From: Sinonovacula constricta
Taxonomy: Eukaryota > Mollusca > Bivalvia > Cardiida > Solecurtidae
NCBI GenBank assembly: GCA_007844125.1
Contig: CM017571.1
Span: 1,980,324-2,044,323 of the forward strand
Length of the DNA: 64,000 bases
Direction of reading: 5' to 3'
In this document: one piece after another, positions 47,805-59,372 of the stretch
Numbering within the stretch: position 1 is the first letter of the stretch
Layout: every line of letters starts with the position of its first letter
Translations under genes and position numbers: made by a program
The notes under the pieces: generated by a model
What the model saw: only the letters and a program-made list of their open reading frames with translations
Told to the model about the DNA's origin: nothing
Database searches by the model: none

Positions 47805-47925
47805 TCATAGACATATAGTAAAGGGACCACTGACTCGTGACGTCAGGCTATATACTTTATATACATAGATTAAATCCGTCGCAGCGCCATCAACGGGAGT
47901 CATAGAAAACTTCCCGAAAAAAAAC
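47805..47925 (+). repeat. Terminal inverted repeat, left
   Basis: Imperfect inverted match to 51735-51858. Contains GTGACGTCAGG (TGACGTCA) at about 47839, not conserved in the other end. Confidence 0.6.
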
Positions 47926-47994
47926 ACGCGTAAATCTTGTGTTAATGGGGGTAGTAGGATGTGAAATTATAATTTCCAAAGGGTTTTACCAAAA

Positions 47995-48039
47995 ATGAGT
48001 GGCGACGATCTGCCAGCCCACTTCGAGCCTTCTGTCATG
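47995..48039 (+). CDS. Candidate first exon of a plus-strand gene inside the TIR element
   Basis: ATG in AAAAATGAG context gives MSGDDLPAHFEPSVM, 15 codons, ending exactly at ATG|GTATCT (donor). The peptide ends in phase 0, which fits the next candidate exon at 48812. It lies about 70 bp inside the left inverted repeat, where a transposon gene would be expected to start. Family unknown. Confidence 0.4.
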
Positions 48040-48469
48040 GTATCTTATTTCTTTATTCATTTGTTGTTGTTTTTAATCTGAATATTAGTGTTTATCGCTA
48101 TATATATAATCAGTCATTTTACGTTTATTTTCCTGCTAACAGATGGCTAAATCAAAAATTAGCACGTCGATAGCAGCTGTCAGAAAACCTTGTTCTACTT
48201 TCGGTTTCCATTGTGATAAATAGTTACAGTTCGGTTAAAACTTCTGGATTAGATTATTCTTAACAACAAATCATGTCTGAAACTTATAGGCGTGTATTTC
48301 TTTGTACATACATATGCTTTATTGAAAAAAAATAGTTTGCTTTATTTTTTCTACTTTGCAGCATGTAGTGGACAGAAGGTAGTGGAGTCTCATCTATTAA
48401 TTTTTATCGTTTATGAAATAGAACCATTTATAGAATCAAATCTACCACTTCCGTTACGCTTGTTATCAA

Positions 48470-48540
48470 TTTGGAACAAATATAGTGCTGCCTCTTCTGT
48501 GATTTCATGCCATGAACACCTGACATATCAAAAAATTTAT
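48470..48540 (-). mobile_element. Remnant of the tRNA-derived SINE seen at 61555-61876
   Basis: AAATATAGTGCTGCCT...TTCATGCCATGAACACCTGA matches AGATATAGTGCTGCCT...AGCATGCCTGAACACCTGG in the SINE body near 61630-61682. Only the central conserved part remains. Confidence 0.6.
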
Positions 48541-48811
48541 TCTGAGACTAGTATTGTATTACTTTCATTTGAGTGTTGTCAAGAAATTGAACTACCAAAT
48601 GTATGTACCACTAATTTAAGTTTAAGGTCACGTCATAGGATCCAACATTTAACTATGAGCGCCCTCTTTCTGGAGTGGATGTGCGAGACACAAATATAGC
48701 ATTTTCTTTTCTTGACTTACTCACAAAACATTTAATTTCCGGTTGTCATTGTAGTAGATATGTGCCTCATTTATGGGATTCTTTTTACATAATATGCAAT
48801 TTTATTTACAG

Positions 48812-48883
48812 TTCCTGCAAAAAGAATTCATTCCACACTTGAACATGGTTAGAGGAAATCAAGCCACCCAAGGCATTTGCAAG
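48812..48883 (+). CDS. Candidate second exon of the same gene
   Basis: Acceptor TTTTATTTACAG and donor AAG|GTAATTC bound 72 nt, phase 0 at both ends: FLQKEFIPHLNMVRGNQATQ then GICK. Composition is convincingly protein-like and the phase joins both neighbours. Confidence 0.42.
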
Positions 48884-48957
48884 GTAATTCAGACAAATCT
48901 AGACGTTAAATAATTTACCTCATAAAAATTATTTTGAGACAGCTAATCTGTATTTTA

Positions 48958-49146
48958 ACGAACCCTTGTTTGCTACATTGCACTGACACAGTTATGGTTA
49001 GATTGGTGACGTCCAGCTTATTATAGGTGAATGAAAACCCTAGATTTATGTTTGGGCAGAACCACCAGCAGGTTAGCTGGAAAACCTCCCCACCTGATAG
49101 TTCTTGTCTTGACCAGGACCCAAACCCATGCATTGAAGTGCTATTA
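48958..49146 (-). mobile_element. tRNA-like SINE, copy 3 of 3
   Basis: CACTGACACAGTTATGGTTA, GACGTCCAGCTTATTATAGG, TTTGGGCAGAACCACCAG and GCTGGAAAACCTCCCCACC match the copies at 1268 and 11354. The tRNA-like head at the right end is mostly missing. Confidence 0.6.
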
Positions 49147-49337
49147 AAGGTAATATGGTTTACTTAAAACACTACAGTGTACATGTTTTTTGATGTAATG
49201 TGCTGTGTCTCTATCAATTTTGTCTTACTAATATCCGACCCAAAATATAAGCATAATTTTTCAATCTTGGTGTGTAAAAAAACTATAAAACGAGAAATTG
49301 TATAAAATAATGTTATGAATGCATATTTTTATTATAG

Positions 49338-49467
49338 TTGAAGCCTTCACAGTCTTCTGTCTCACTCCTCTACTTTCAGACCTTTTGCCCAAATCTTGTG
49401 AAGAGCTTTTCGGTCCACATAAAGGCATTTTGTTTTGACAGATTAAACCTACTACCAAGAGTTTCAG
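49338..49467 (+). CDS. Candidate third exon of the same gene
   Basis: Acceptor TTTTATTATAG and donor TTTCAG|GTAATC bound 130 nt starting in phase 0: LKPSQSSVSLLYFQTFCPNL, then VKSFSVHIKAFCFDRLNLLP, then RVS, ending with one base of the next codon. Three successive phase-compatible exons argue for a real gene or recent pseudogene. Later exons were not identified with confidence; a 62-codon frame at 50221-50409 might be another piece. Confidence 0.38.
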
Positions 49468-49499
49468 GTAATCATCAAAGAAAAAAAGTATGTAGACAG

Positions 49500-51050
49500 A
49501 TAACCTTTAATTTCAACGCCATGAGCCAGCCAACAGAAGCACAGCTGTAAGGAAGGCAGAGAGAAAATATCAGTTATTTGCAGTCCTTTGAAAAACATTC
49601 AGTATTATTTAAAGATTTCAAAATTTCAGTCTGTTTTAGTATTACTTTCTAAGTGGTAGACCATTTCTTAAATTTTACTTTTCATAAAACTGTTTTAACA
49701 CATCACAAGGCAGGAGTATGTTTAATATTGTTTATTTCTCCATAAAACCTACAAAATAATTTGACAGTTAACAAACATCAGCATAACAGAAGAATCTAAT
49801 TCACTTTCCATATCTAATGGGTGACAGAGTCACGTTTTTAATGCTATCAAAACAACTATTTATTGCATTTTACTAAGTTTAAATTACATGTTTAAAAAGA
49901 ACCACTTAACGGCACATTTATCGGGTACTTGCACATAGCTTACATGAGAAACAACTTTAATAAATTATTTGCCCTTTATTTCTATTAAAAAGACAATAGT
50001 GTTGCATAACCATTGTCTGCATATTTAACTTTATATGTATTTATCTTTCATAAATGCATTTTTAAATTCCACATTAAAATATCTTCTGCACAATATAAAT
50101 CTGTGTTCTTGCTTAAACACCTAAACATAAACGAAATGGAAAAGAGAATAAAATGATTAGTTATACATATTTATTCTTGTTTGTTCTGACAACATTAATT
50201 AACAAGTATGCTAAAAGCCAGTGCAAGTAAGAGTGTCATCTCTGGATGCAAGATTTAATAGTTTTAAACCCTTAAGCCATGTTGAAAGATTTCACACTGT
50301 AAGAAGAAAAGTTATACTTTATAAAGTAGGTACTTCAGCAGGTTGTAAATTAATACAGACACTTGTTAGTTTTAAATCATGGACCCAATTATTTCTCATA
50401 TTAAAGTAATTAAAAAGTGTTTGAGTTAGGCCTTGGTTCTGTATTGTTACCTATCCAATGTCTCTTAACTGATTCAGTTTAGTTGATGAATACCCTACTA
50501 CAACTAAAACATATATCATTTGCTAAATTGGCATGCTTGTTATTTTAGCTATCTGCTTTATGTTTAAAAAATGCACACTGACTCAGAAAAACAAACAAAG
50601 CTTATTCCCAGTCAATACAAATATATAACTGAAACTATATATCTTTATTTGTTGATACTTAAAACATACATGTATTGTTGTGACTAGTTTAACTCTGAAC
50701 TTTGACATGTTTATATTGTCAAAACAACATACAAATATAGAGAACGTTCTGTCAATAAAATAAACTTAAATTACTGCATCTACCATACATAAACAATTCA
50801 GATAATGGAGATAATGGAGTTTCTACATTTACTCTTTGTATAATTATTGTACTAAAACATGTAAACCAGGTTTCCCCTGATATGAAATGTTCAAACTATA
50901 TGTCAGCAGTAGGTAATAAGCTCTGTCTGTCAATAATGCAGGATATATATCAAAATTGAACACACACCAAAAAAACACAGCTTCAATGTTGTTATTTGTT
51001 TTATATGATATAATTCTTAAATGTTCTGTTACAATAAAAAATAAATATGT
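49500..51050. other. Interior of the TIR element, nothing firm
   Basis: AT-rich sequence with one plus-strand frame of moderate quality (50221-50409, includes VQVRVSSLDARFNSFKPLSH). Neither clear splice sites nor repeats. Confidence 0.3.
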
Positions 51051-51057
51051 TGACATC

Positions 51058-51199
51058 TTACAACTCAAAAGAAATTTTTAATATTGTCTGGAATAATTCT
51101 GGCTCCAAGATTTGTTCAAGAAGTTCCCCTGTACTAGTTGAACGTCTCAGAGCAACAGGCACAGCCTGGCAGAGACGTCTCTGGTTCAGGGGACTCACA
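51058..51199 (-). CDS. Candidate terminal exon on the minus strand
   Basis: Acceptor GACAACAG (AG at 51200-51201), then 1 nt, 46 codons and TAA: VSPLNQRRLCQAVPVALRRS, then TSTGELLEQILEPELFQTIL, then KISFEL. The helical, charged C-terminus and higher G+C than the flanks look like a true protein end. A possible upstream exon on the same strand lies at 51678-51707 (RFEELESGLK before GTAAAT). The product would be encoded inside the right part of the TIR element, facing the plus-strand exons. Family unknown. Confidence 0.42.
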
Positions 51200-51459
51200 C
51201 TGTTGTCTTATTCTTAAAATCAGTATAAAAAGACAATTAAGTGCATACTCTATAGGAAACAGCATAATCTTATTATACTTGTGTTCAAATATTGATGGTT
51301 GTTTGTGGTTCTTTTTTCTTTCCAATTTGAGATCCATTTGAGATCTTTTACACGCTTAATCCTTTCCACCATCAGTCTTTGCGCAGTCTTCCTCCTGTGT
51401 CTTCAAGCAACGACTTATTTATTTTATTTTAATTAAATATTATGTTTCTCTCCGTGCAG

Positions 51460-51741
51460 TTTTGGCAAATAAAAGCCATAATAAATACCACCAGCTACAC
51501 AGGATTAGCTATGGAAGTATTTATCGAAAAAGGGGCAGCAAAAATAAGAACCAAATGGGACGTTGTCTATGATTCATTCAGAATTCGGGTTCTTTGTTTA
51601 CACGTGGATACAATATGTTTACTGCCGATTTATGGAAAACTAAAAGCAGGCAATGAATACACATACAAAGAAGATATTTACCTTCAATCCACTTTCAAGT
51701 TCTTCAAATCTCTGTTTTATTTGTCAGTGTTATGCTATTGA
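51460..51741 (+). CDS. Competing plus-strand open frame next to the right inverted repeat
   Basis: Acceptor TTTCTCTCCGTGCAG (AG at 51458-51459) precedes 93 codons in phase 0 and TGA: FWQIKAIINTTSYTGLAMEV, then FIEKGAAKIRTKWDVVYDSF, continuing to FKFFKSLFYLSVLCY. The first 60 codons look protein-like; the end overlaps the right inverted repeat. It overlaps a short minus-strand coding-like stretch (51678-51707), so at most one of these is likely to be real. Confidence 0.3.
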   Translation, partial: FWQIKAIINTTSYTGLAMEVFIEKGAAKIRTKWDVVYDSFRIRVLCLHVDTICLLPIYGKLKAGNEYTYKEDIYLQSTFKFFKSLFYLSVLCY

Positions 51742-51858
51742 TTTGCATGCGAAACTCCGACCGGAAGTCTTCCTATGATTCCCGATTATGGCGCTGCGAA
51801 ATTAAAAGATATTCGCGCATCTTGCGGAGTCGGCAGTCCCGTTAATATATGTCTATGA
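51735..51858 (-). repeat. Terminal inverted repeat, right
   Basis: Imperfect inverted match to 47805-47925; key shared core TCGCAGCGCCAT on the minus strand. The plus-strand frame ending at 51741 stops inside its inner edge. Confidence 0.6.
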
Positions 51859-51859
51859 T

Positions 51860-53910
51860 TTACTAGTTATCAAACACATCTGCACGAACACTTTGATAGA
51901 TATATTTGTATTATTTTATCAGTATTCAAGGTTTGTTAAGATTTAAATTCCATGGTTTTACATTTTGAATCAAAGAATATTGCTTTTTGGAGACATATTG
52001 CGAAGATATAAATAAATCATAGTTATTTGATATTTTTGTTGAGTGCTGTAAAGTTTCCCCACGCTAAGGCGGATGTTAATGACTTCGTACCATTTCAAAG
52101 TGGTATCGCGTTTATTTGTATGGAGACTTCATACAGCATTTTGAGCGGGTATTATTCACAGATGTTGCTGTGTTGTCGTAGGAATCATTCACACTTTTTC
52201 AACAAATTTGACCAGTTAACAACATCATCTTTTTGAAACATTTTTATTCAAAAAAAGGCAAATGAAGTCTTGCTAAATGCTAATATGCTAATATGCTAAA
52301 TAACCTCAGCTTTCTGATATATTATTTCTGGCGATATTGATGCTCTGCATCAACCTTTTCTTGTCCCTTATGTGTATCAGGTTCGTTGATACTTACAGAA
52401 TCGCGACTGTTTGTTCGCCGGAAAAGATTACGCCTGAAATCAAGTTCACGCGGAGTCGAAGGTGTACGGAAATTGACAGATCCCGTGGTGTCATATTTGT
52501 TTTGGCATTCTGAACACTTCGGGACGGAGATTTGGGAAAAAGACGATGAGTTATGAATGATCTTCTCGAAAAGTAATTTCACTTATAGTTATGGCCGATG
52601 TGATCCGACTACTTACGTATATCCGAGAAATGATTCGTAAATTATCTGAGGGTTCTAAATCTGTCTGCCAGATACCGGAGGAAGGTTCAAACGGTTTCTG
52701 AGCATGTATGCATAATTTCTGACAATTATAATTACTACCTATATGTGAGACAGTACACATGGCGAAAATATAACTCTGTGTGTTCATTCGTTTCAAATCT
52801 ATAAATGAGCACGAACCTGATCTCTGATAAAAATAGATACCGACATCAGCGCCGACTATCAGGATGACGATATAACACGACCTAAGCAAATTGCTGAATG
52901 TTAGGAATGTTGAATAGTTGTCTCTTTATTGACATTATTGAAATACTAAGTGGTGGCAACGCTGTCTTTTTACCGTCAAATCATGTATTCGTTAATGGTG
53001 GTATCCGAAATATTGCCTGTATTAATTAATGTAACAATATGTTTCCACTGTTTTGAGGAATTTATGCATAATATCGGCTTTATTCTAAGTAAAGATGCCT
53101 TTGAATATCTCATATATTGTTAGGCAATACAAATTGCGGAATAAAAAGAAACACTCCAAATATTCACCAAATGCTTAAATAAGCAATATGGTGATCTCTA
53201 CTAAAAATAGAAAGCGACGTCAGAGCGGACTACTCGGATGACAATATACGTGATCTCAAAAGTTAGTTGTCACGTGGTTTTCTTAGTTTAAAAAAGAACT
53301 ATCTCTACCTCGTAACTCAGATAGCAAAATACCTGATTGTAATGATAATTGGAGTGTAATGCTTTACTTTTTATACAGATATTGTGCATCAGAGAACAGC
53401 ATTTTACAGGTTATAATGACTTGTTTGTTTGTTGGCTAAAAATATTTGTTCCAAACTGTCGGATACCACCTTTTAGTTATCCGCTGTAAAACGCTGACGT
53501 TTGTTCCGATATAGACACACTATTTTGAATATAAAAGCATCTTGATTAATCCAAAAATTGTTATTACATTTACAAGTTTCAAAGGTATACACTCGACACT
53601 AATTAATTAACCACTCTTCTCCACATTTAAGCATTAAGGTATTGTCCGTTGTTAATTAGATCATTGATTGATTGATTATGAGGTTCAAGAAATTATAGCA
53701 CAAGTATAATATGTTGTAAACTATTTTACTTATACTGTTTTAAACGTATTATGGGGAGACAACTTGTGTTGTGTTAGTCATTTGATATTATCGTAATAGG
53801 CTTCTTTTAGTTTACAGTCCGGCAGCCAGGCATGGTTACCGCTTACACTGTGCACTTTAACACTAAAGCAGGTATACTAAATAAATTCTCAGTCATTGGT
53901 CAAATACAGG
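51860..53910. other. Mostly non-coding; small duplicated phrases
   Basis: A phrase of about 65 bp (AAAAATAGATACCGACATCA..GGATGACGATATAAC) at 52825-52890 recurs in the same orientation at 53190-53255 (AAAAATAGAAAGCGACGTCA..GGATGACAATATACG). Part of the motif family described at 35560 lies at 52590-52665. The 112-codon minus-strand frame at 52551-52889 is made of these repeats and is not supported. A candidate exon at 52397-52516 is listed separately. Confidence 0.4.
52397..52516 (-). CDS. Candidate internal exon, 40 codons
   Basis: On the minus strand a pyrimidine-rich run ending CCCGAAG (AG at 52517-52518) precedes 120 nt in phase 0 ending at the consensus donor GATTCT|GTAAGT. Peptide: CSECQNKYDTTGSVNFRTPS then TPRELDFRRNLFRRTNSRDS. 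The CSEC pair, threonine/proline-rich centre and arginine-rich end look like a regulatory, phosphorylatable segment of a real protein. Both ends are in phase 0, compatible with the terminal exon at 772-954, but nothing links them directly. Family unknown. Confidence 0.42.
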
Positions 53911-53914
53911 CTAA

Positions 53915-54200
53915 ATGAAGAACAACAGATGTCTGTTATGATTATGGTAAGTAAATATTAACTGAAAAAACATTAGACAACAGATAAAAGTACTGTTTTA
54001 TCACATCACCTTTGTCATATACTTTTTTATTCATCGCTTTGCTTTAGTTCACTTGATTACAATGTCAGAACTAGACACCACAATTAAAAAATTATTACAA
54101 AGGGACATTTACTTTATATCTAAAAAGAAATTCAAGCATTTTATAGTAGTAGGAATTACTGTTTTTCATTTCTAAGGAGACATTTTAAAGCACTCTATAA
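53915..54200 (+). repeat. Dispersed repeat, pair of 6150-6490
   Basis: ATTATGGTAAGTAAATATTA, CATCGCTTTGCTTTAGTTCA, CAAGCATTTTATAGTAG and TTTCTAAGGAGACATTTTAA follow in the same order as at 6200-6470. Confidence 0.6.
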
Positions 54201-54599
54201 CATATATGGTTAAAATAGTAAATTAATGATCATGAGAAGTTAAAAAAACACACAATATAATAAATTAATTGTCATGAGAAATAACTGGTACTTGTCAACA
54301 ATACACTTATTTATATATTCAAGATTCGTGAATATTTATTAGGGCTAACTTGCATACTTATTGATTTCAAGTCATGTAGTAGTGATAGTCTTCAATAAAA
54401 TCACGTCTAAAACTGATTTTACCACTAAGTTTTAACAAAACAGTACAATACACCTGTTAACAAGCAGGTCTGTTATCAAACTCACATACTAAATTCAATG
54501 AAGAAAATTCCATGGAAATACAATTAATGTCGTAAAATATCGAAACATATTTAAGTTCATATAAAACTTTAATCGATTTGTGTCAGACTAACAGATGAG

Positions 54600-55085
54600 T
54601 CTAATTAAATTGTTCAGTTTGAATATTTGAATATGGCTTTAAAATGAAATAAATTCTAATAAACCTTTCGAAGTTAATGCCTATTTAGGATGCTCCTTAA
54701 AATATACTCATACTAATGTTGGCTAATTTGCATAATAAATTATTTTAACTCTAAGTTTGGTGATAGCCTCCACTCCCTTCAATTCAGTTATAAGCAGACT
54801 TCAAGCCAAACTATGCGTTAAAATTGAATGAGAAAAATATGGACGAAAATAAATTTTAAAAAATCCTTTAAAAAAATCTAATCCTTTTTTCAAAAATAAA
54901 GTCTATTTTTTTATTCTAAGGTAAATTTATGAATATTCATAATTGCTAATTTGCATTATTGACACATGGATATAATGGTCATTCAATAACATTTAATTGA
55001 GTTCCAGTAATAATAAGTGTAAGTTTAAAATAGTCTTACCTATTCCTTGCTCCTTTTGTCTAATATTTTTAGGAGATTGGGAAGT
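54600..55085 (-). repeat. Dispersed AT-rich repeat, copy B of 3815-4900
   Basis: Inverted with respect to copy A: TTGGCTAATTTGCATAATAA, AGTTATAAGCAGACTTCAAG, TATTCATAATTGCTAATTTG and GGTCATTCAATAACATTTAA correspond to blocks at 4220-4610. Confidence 0.6.
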
Positions 55086-55533
55086 GGGTAAAATATGAAA
55101 AAAAATCATTTATTGGTATAATGTTAAAAGAATAACTATCCTTGAATAAAAGATTATTGTTTTGCTCTTTTACATAGCAAGATAATACAAACACTGAAGC
55201 CATGCTTACATAATTTTGCTTTGCTTGTATTCATTTGTTTCTCCAGATTCAGTTCATGCATGTCCCAGGACTGCTGGTGCTCATTTTGTTTCGTAGGCAT
55301 GAATCAGTGGAAATAACTAATATCTACTTCACACGGGAAAACTTATTAAGTATGTAAAGATTGTATAGGTCAAATAATGTTTTGGTAATTAAAGAAATCT
55401 GTGATACTTGTGGACGTCCTCTGGTTAATTTACTTTCTTCTGTTCTCCTTCTTCATTTGCTCTTGTGTTCTATATGTCAGCACCTCTGCACATCTGTATA
55501 CTTCATATATTACCTATCAGATAAGTTGATTAT

Positions 55534-58225
55534 CTAATTAGAAACAGACATAAAAGACCAGATGTATTTGATTATTTGAAGAATAAAAAAGGACACATCT
55601 ATATTTATAGAACACTCATTTTACTGATAAAGATATAAGGCAGATCTATATAGATTTTGGTTTTGAAGTATATTTAAGTAATGGTAGTAGTTGCTGCTCA
55701 AGAGGAGTTGCAATCTTCATTGATAAAAATTTGGATTTTCAGTTTAAATCACAGTATAGTGACAATGACGGCAATATGTTAATACTTAACTGTCTAGTAC
55801 ATAAGAAAGTTATTACTGGTAAATATTTATGGTCAAGATAAGCTTGAATTCTAAGACATATTAAAAAAGGCTAAAGAATTAAATGAGCCTTGTATCATTG
55901 CGGTTGGTTTAAATTTAGTCCTTAATCCAGAAATAGATTATTTTGACTACCTTCATATAAATAACCCAAATGCGAGGGAATCACTGATTGGAACTATTTT
56001 TTAAAATATTTAGTAGTTTGTTATTGGGACACTTATGTGGAAAAATGGGAATTCACTTGGTTCAAAAAATACTAATAAAAAAGCGAGACAATATTTTTTC
56101 TAAATATCCAACTCACTAATGGTAAAGGTTAAAAATTGCCACATATTACCTGGCTATAGGACAGATAATTCATTGATTAAGTTACAATTAGAGTTTGGAA
56201 AGTCCAAAAAAGGAAAATCCTATTGGAAAATGAATAACTCTCTATTAAAAGATATGAACTATGTCAAAAAAGTAAAACAAAAAGTACTAGAAAATAAGTA
56301 AAAATACTGCCAAAAAAACTTTCTGAATGATAGAAATATTAGTGAAATCCCAAATAATGATATCAGGTTTACAATAAATGACCAGTTGTTTTTTGAAACT
56401 GTGTTATTTGATATAAGGGGTGAAACAATATCCTACAGCTCAAGATTAAAGAAATGTGAAAATGAAAAAGAGAAACTAATAATTAAAGATATATATATAA
56501 ATATACATAAATAAATTATTATTAGTGAAGACCAGACTGGATTTGTATCTGACAAGTATATTGGCGAAAATACAATTAATTTATAATATCATGTTTTATA
56601 CTTAAAAATATAACATCCCTGGTCTTTTACTTCTTTTAGATTTTAAAAAGGCTTTCGATTCAGTAGCATGGTCCTTTATTAACAAGGTACTAGACTTCTT
56701 TAACTTTTGTCCAGTTTTTAAACAGTGGAATGACACATTTTATAAAAAAAAATGAATCATTCTGTCTGATAAATGGGCATTGCTCAGAGTGGTTTTATAT
56801 GAAAGGGGGTGCCGTCAGGGTGATCCTATATCGCCATACATTTTTATTCTATGTGCAGAGGTGTTGACCATGTTGATAACATATCACAATATGCTGATAA
56901 TACTTCTCTTATTCTAAACTTTTCTCCTTTCTGCTCTAATTATTTAAACAAAACGAATACCTTATTTTAATATGTGCTTGGATAAAGAATTCACATAACA
57001 TGGTATTACTTTTCAACTGTTCTCAGTAAAATAACATATTTGAACTATGATAAGAAAATAGAGGAAATTAAACAGCTCCTATCTAAATGGTCAAAAAGAA
57101 TACTTGCACCTTTAGAAACAATAACTGTACTCAAAACCTTAGCCATGTCGAAAATCAATCCCTTAATTCTTTCCTTGCCAAAACCCTCCAAATGAAACAG
57201 TTAAATACATTCAAGAAATATTCTTTGATTTCTTATGGGATGGAAAACAAGGCAAAATAAAGAGAGAAATAAGTTACAAAAATATTCTGTGAGATGGTTA
57301 AGAAATATCAATGTTAAAATATTCATAAATGCTCTTAAAACATCCTGGATAAGAAATATGCTAAAATGATAAGAAATGTTTACAATAAGCAGGTTGTAAA
57401 AACTAAGACTCGAAAACATCCATTTCCTTGGTGCAGAATATATAGTACCAAATTACATTCAATAAGCAATCCTTTTTGGAATGATGTTACTTCATATTAT
57501 GACTTTATGAAATTCCTAGGGCCAAAATATTCTAAAGATGTAAAATGTGAACATTTGTTTTATGATAATAATATTCAGCTCAGAGGAAAATCTGTGTATA
57601 GACAGAAATATATAGAGAAGGGTGTATATACTTTCAATGATCGTTTAAATGAAAATGGCAATATTACAAACTTCCTAGATTATACTAGCATACTCTCATC
57701 TGTAAAAGCTTATTTAAACAAGGTTAATATCCTCTTTTCAGTTTAATTATTACTTAAAATAAAAACAGGGTGTAGAATTATGTTTGATAATATGGTGAAA
57801 AACGGTTTACGGCCAAGATCTGTAACGAAATGGTTAATTGAATTAGGTTGTAAAAGAAGAGATATTTTAAAATTATTTAAGTTACCTTTTAAATGCCATC
57901 CAATTGCATTTTTACAATGGTTCCAAAGTAGAATAAATCAAAGAATTAAAGGAACTAACACTTTTCTAAAAAAGATGAATATAAAAAATAACAATTTATG
58001 CTCTCTGTGCCATCAAGAAGATGAAACAATCTTTCACCGCTTCTATAAATGTAATTGGCAAGACCTTTTGGCATGAACTAATTACACTTATCAATACTCA
58101 TTGTCCAATCTTAAATATTCAAATATCAAAGACAGACTTTATTTTTGGAAACAGATATTTCCATAATGTTATCAACTTGATATTCACACTCTGCCTTTGT
58201 CTACAAGTAGATAAAATTTAAATAT
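55534..58225 (+). pseudogene. Dead L1/Tx1-like LINE ORF2 (endonuclease to C-terminal Cys-rich motif)
   Basis: In order: endonuclease pieces KRPDVFDYLKNKKGHIYIY (from about 55545), HFTDKDIRQIYIDFGFEVYL then SNGSSCCSRGVAIFIDKNLD (55612-55740), LNLVLNPEIDYFDYLHINNP (about 55905-55970), the WEFTWF block (about 56046) and LPGYRTDNSLIKLQLEFGKS then YWKMNNSLLKD (56145-56260). Reverse transcriptase: EDQTGFVSDKYIGENTINL (56527), LDFKKAFDSVAWSFINKVLD (56635), RGCRQGDPISPYIFILCAEV (56800), QYADNTSLIL (56888). C-terminus: frames 57366-57746 and 57780-58076, ending CSLCHQEDETIFHRFYKC. Several frameshifts and stops break it. The catalytic box is YADN instead of YADD, and the endonuclease GDFN reads GLN. 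The element starts inside the endonuclease; ORF1 was not found. Assignment to L1/Tx1 rests on this motif style. Confidence 0.9.
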
Positions 58226-58229
58226 CTGT

Positions 58230-59195
58230 GAAAATTTTGATAGGACCTTTTCTTATTTACATATGCTAAATATGATATATTTAATGCTAAAGAAAAAAGC
58301 CAACATCCGAATGTTGGAGTATTTAAATGATATATAATAAATCAATACAAAGCTGATCAAAACATTGCTTATTAAAATATTTACCAGAAAACAAATGATA
58401 AATATTGGAGACCAGTAATTAGTTTAATTAATGATATTATGACATAAAATAAAATGTAAGCTACCCATTTTACTGATAACAGCAATTTTGGTCTTGATCT
58501 AATATACAATCTTTAAGTATTTTGTTCACCACTTTAGAATTCTTTTCTTCATACCTCAAGTTGTAAGTATAGTATAGTCAGTGGCCACGAGGCTTTCTTA
58601 GTTAATAAAAGCGTTGTTTGGTTAGAAAATATTTTTTGAAATGGCAAATCAACCTATTAGGCCGTACTTTTGAATAAGATTTCGATCAAAGCTGAATTGA
58701 CCCGGCCCAAAATCTGTACGGGGTAGTTTAGCCATTTTTGTATTTTTTATAACTTTTTAGACATAATGCTGAAAATGTGTTCCTATACTAGTCCAGGTAT
58801 GCTGACGCGAATCTGCCGTTACTTTTAAACTATCCCTTTGCGTTTCGACTTACAGGCCGCTTTACGGAACAGGTGCGCATGTACACGTTTTTTATGAACC
58901 ATAGATCTCCAATTCCGCAAGACATTTCCACCGATACTGATTCAAGCTCTTTTCACACACAAAAAAAACGCCTTGTGGCTAAGTTTGTGGTAAGGTTTAG
59001 AGCTAAAATGATTTGACCCAACATGGGCAAAAATCTTGTAAACTAAGTAATGATTAGATATGTCAAAAAACTACGACGTTATTCTAAGCATATATACATT
59101 TTCTAAAGCAACTTAAAACTATCACAAATTACAAAGTAGTAAAGAAAACATCTGTTTAAAACCTATCAATCATTTAAAAGAATTATTTAGTTTGC
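58230..59195. other. No gene seen
   Basis: AT-rich sequence between the LINE and the membrane-protein gene. A more balanced patch at 58680-58990 has no open frame of note. Confidence 0.4.
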
Positions 59196-59202
59196 GAAAC
59201 CG

Positions 59203-59208
59203 TTTATT
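59203..59208 (-). terminator. Candidate polyadenylation signal of the membrane-protein gene
   Basis: TTTATT on the plus strand reads AATAAA on the minus strand, about 165 bp past the stop codon. Placement is reasonable for a 3' end; not proven. Confidence 0.4.
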
Positions 59209-59372
59209 AATTTTATGAAACAATGACAAAAAGCTGTCAGAGGATTATGTTAAAATCACATTCAATACAAAAAAGCCAGACACTATACTAATCTGTCCTT
59301 TGATATGGAAATATAAAGAACTTAGTTGAACGGTTTTAAATATTGTATTTGCAGTGTGTTCCACTCCCTCTA

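Larger units (their letters stand above)
47805..51858. mobile_element. Putative 4.05-kb element with imperfect terminal inverted repeats
   Basis: The left end TCATAGACATATAGTAAAGG and the right end (reverse complement) TCATAGACATATATTAACGG match, and similarity resumes inside: GGGACcacTGACTC versus GGGACtgcCGACTC, then TCGCAGCGCCATcaaCGGGA versus TCGCAGCGCCATaatCGGGA, and TCATAGaAAaCTTCC versus TCATAGgAAgACTTCC. The imperfect inverted repeats extend about 110-125 bp. A clear target-site duplication was not found. Inside are plus-strand candidate exons near the left end, coding-like frames near the right end on both strands, and SINE pieces. It may be a DNA transposon carrying intron-containing genes, or a host locus bounded by two inverted MITE copies. 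Confidence 0.5.
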
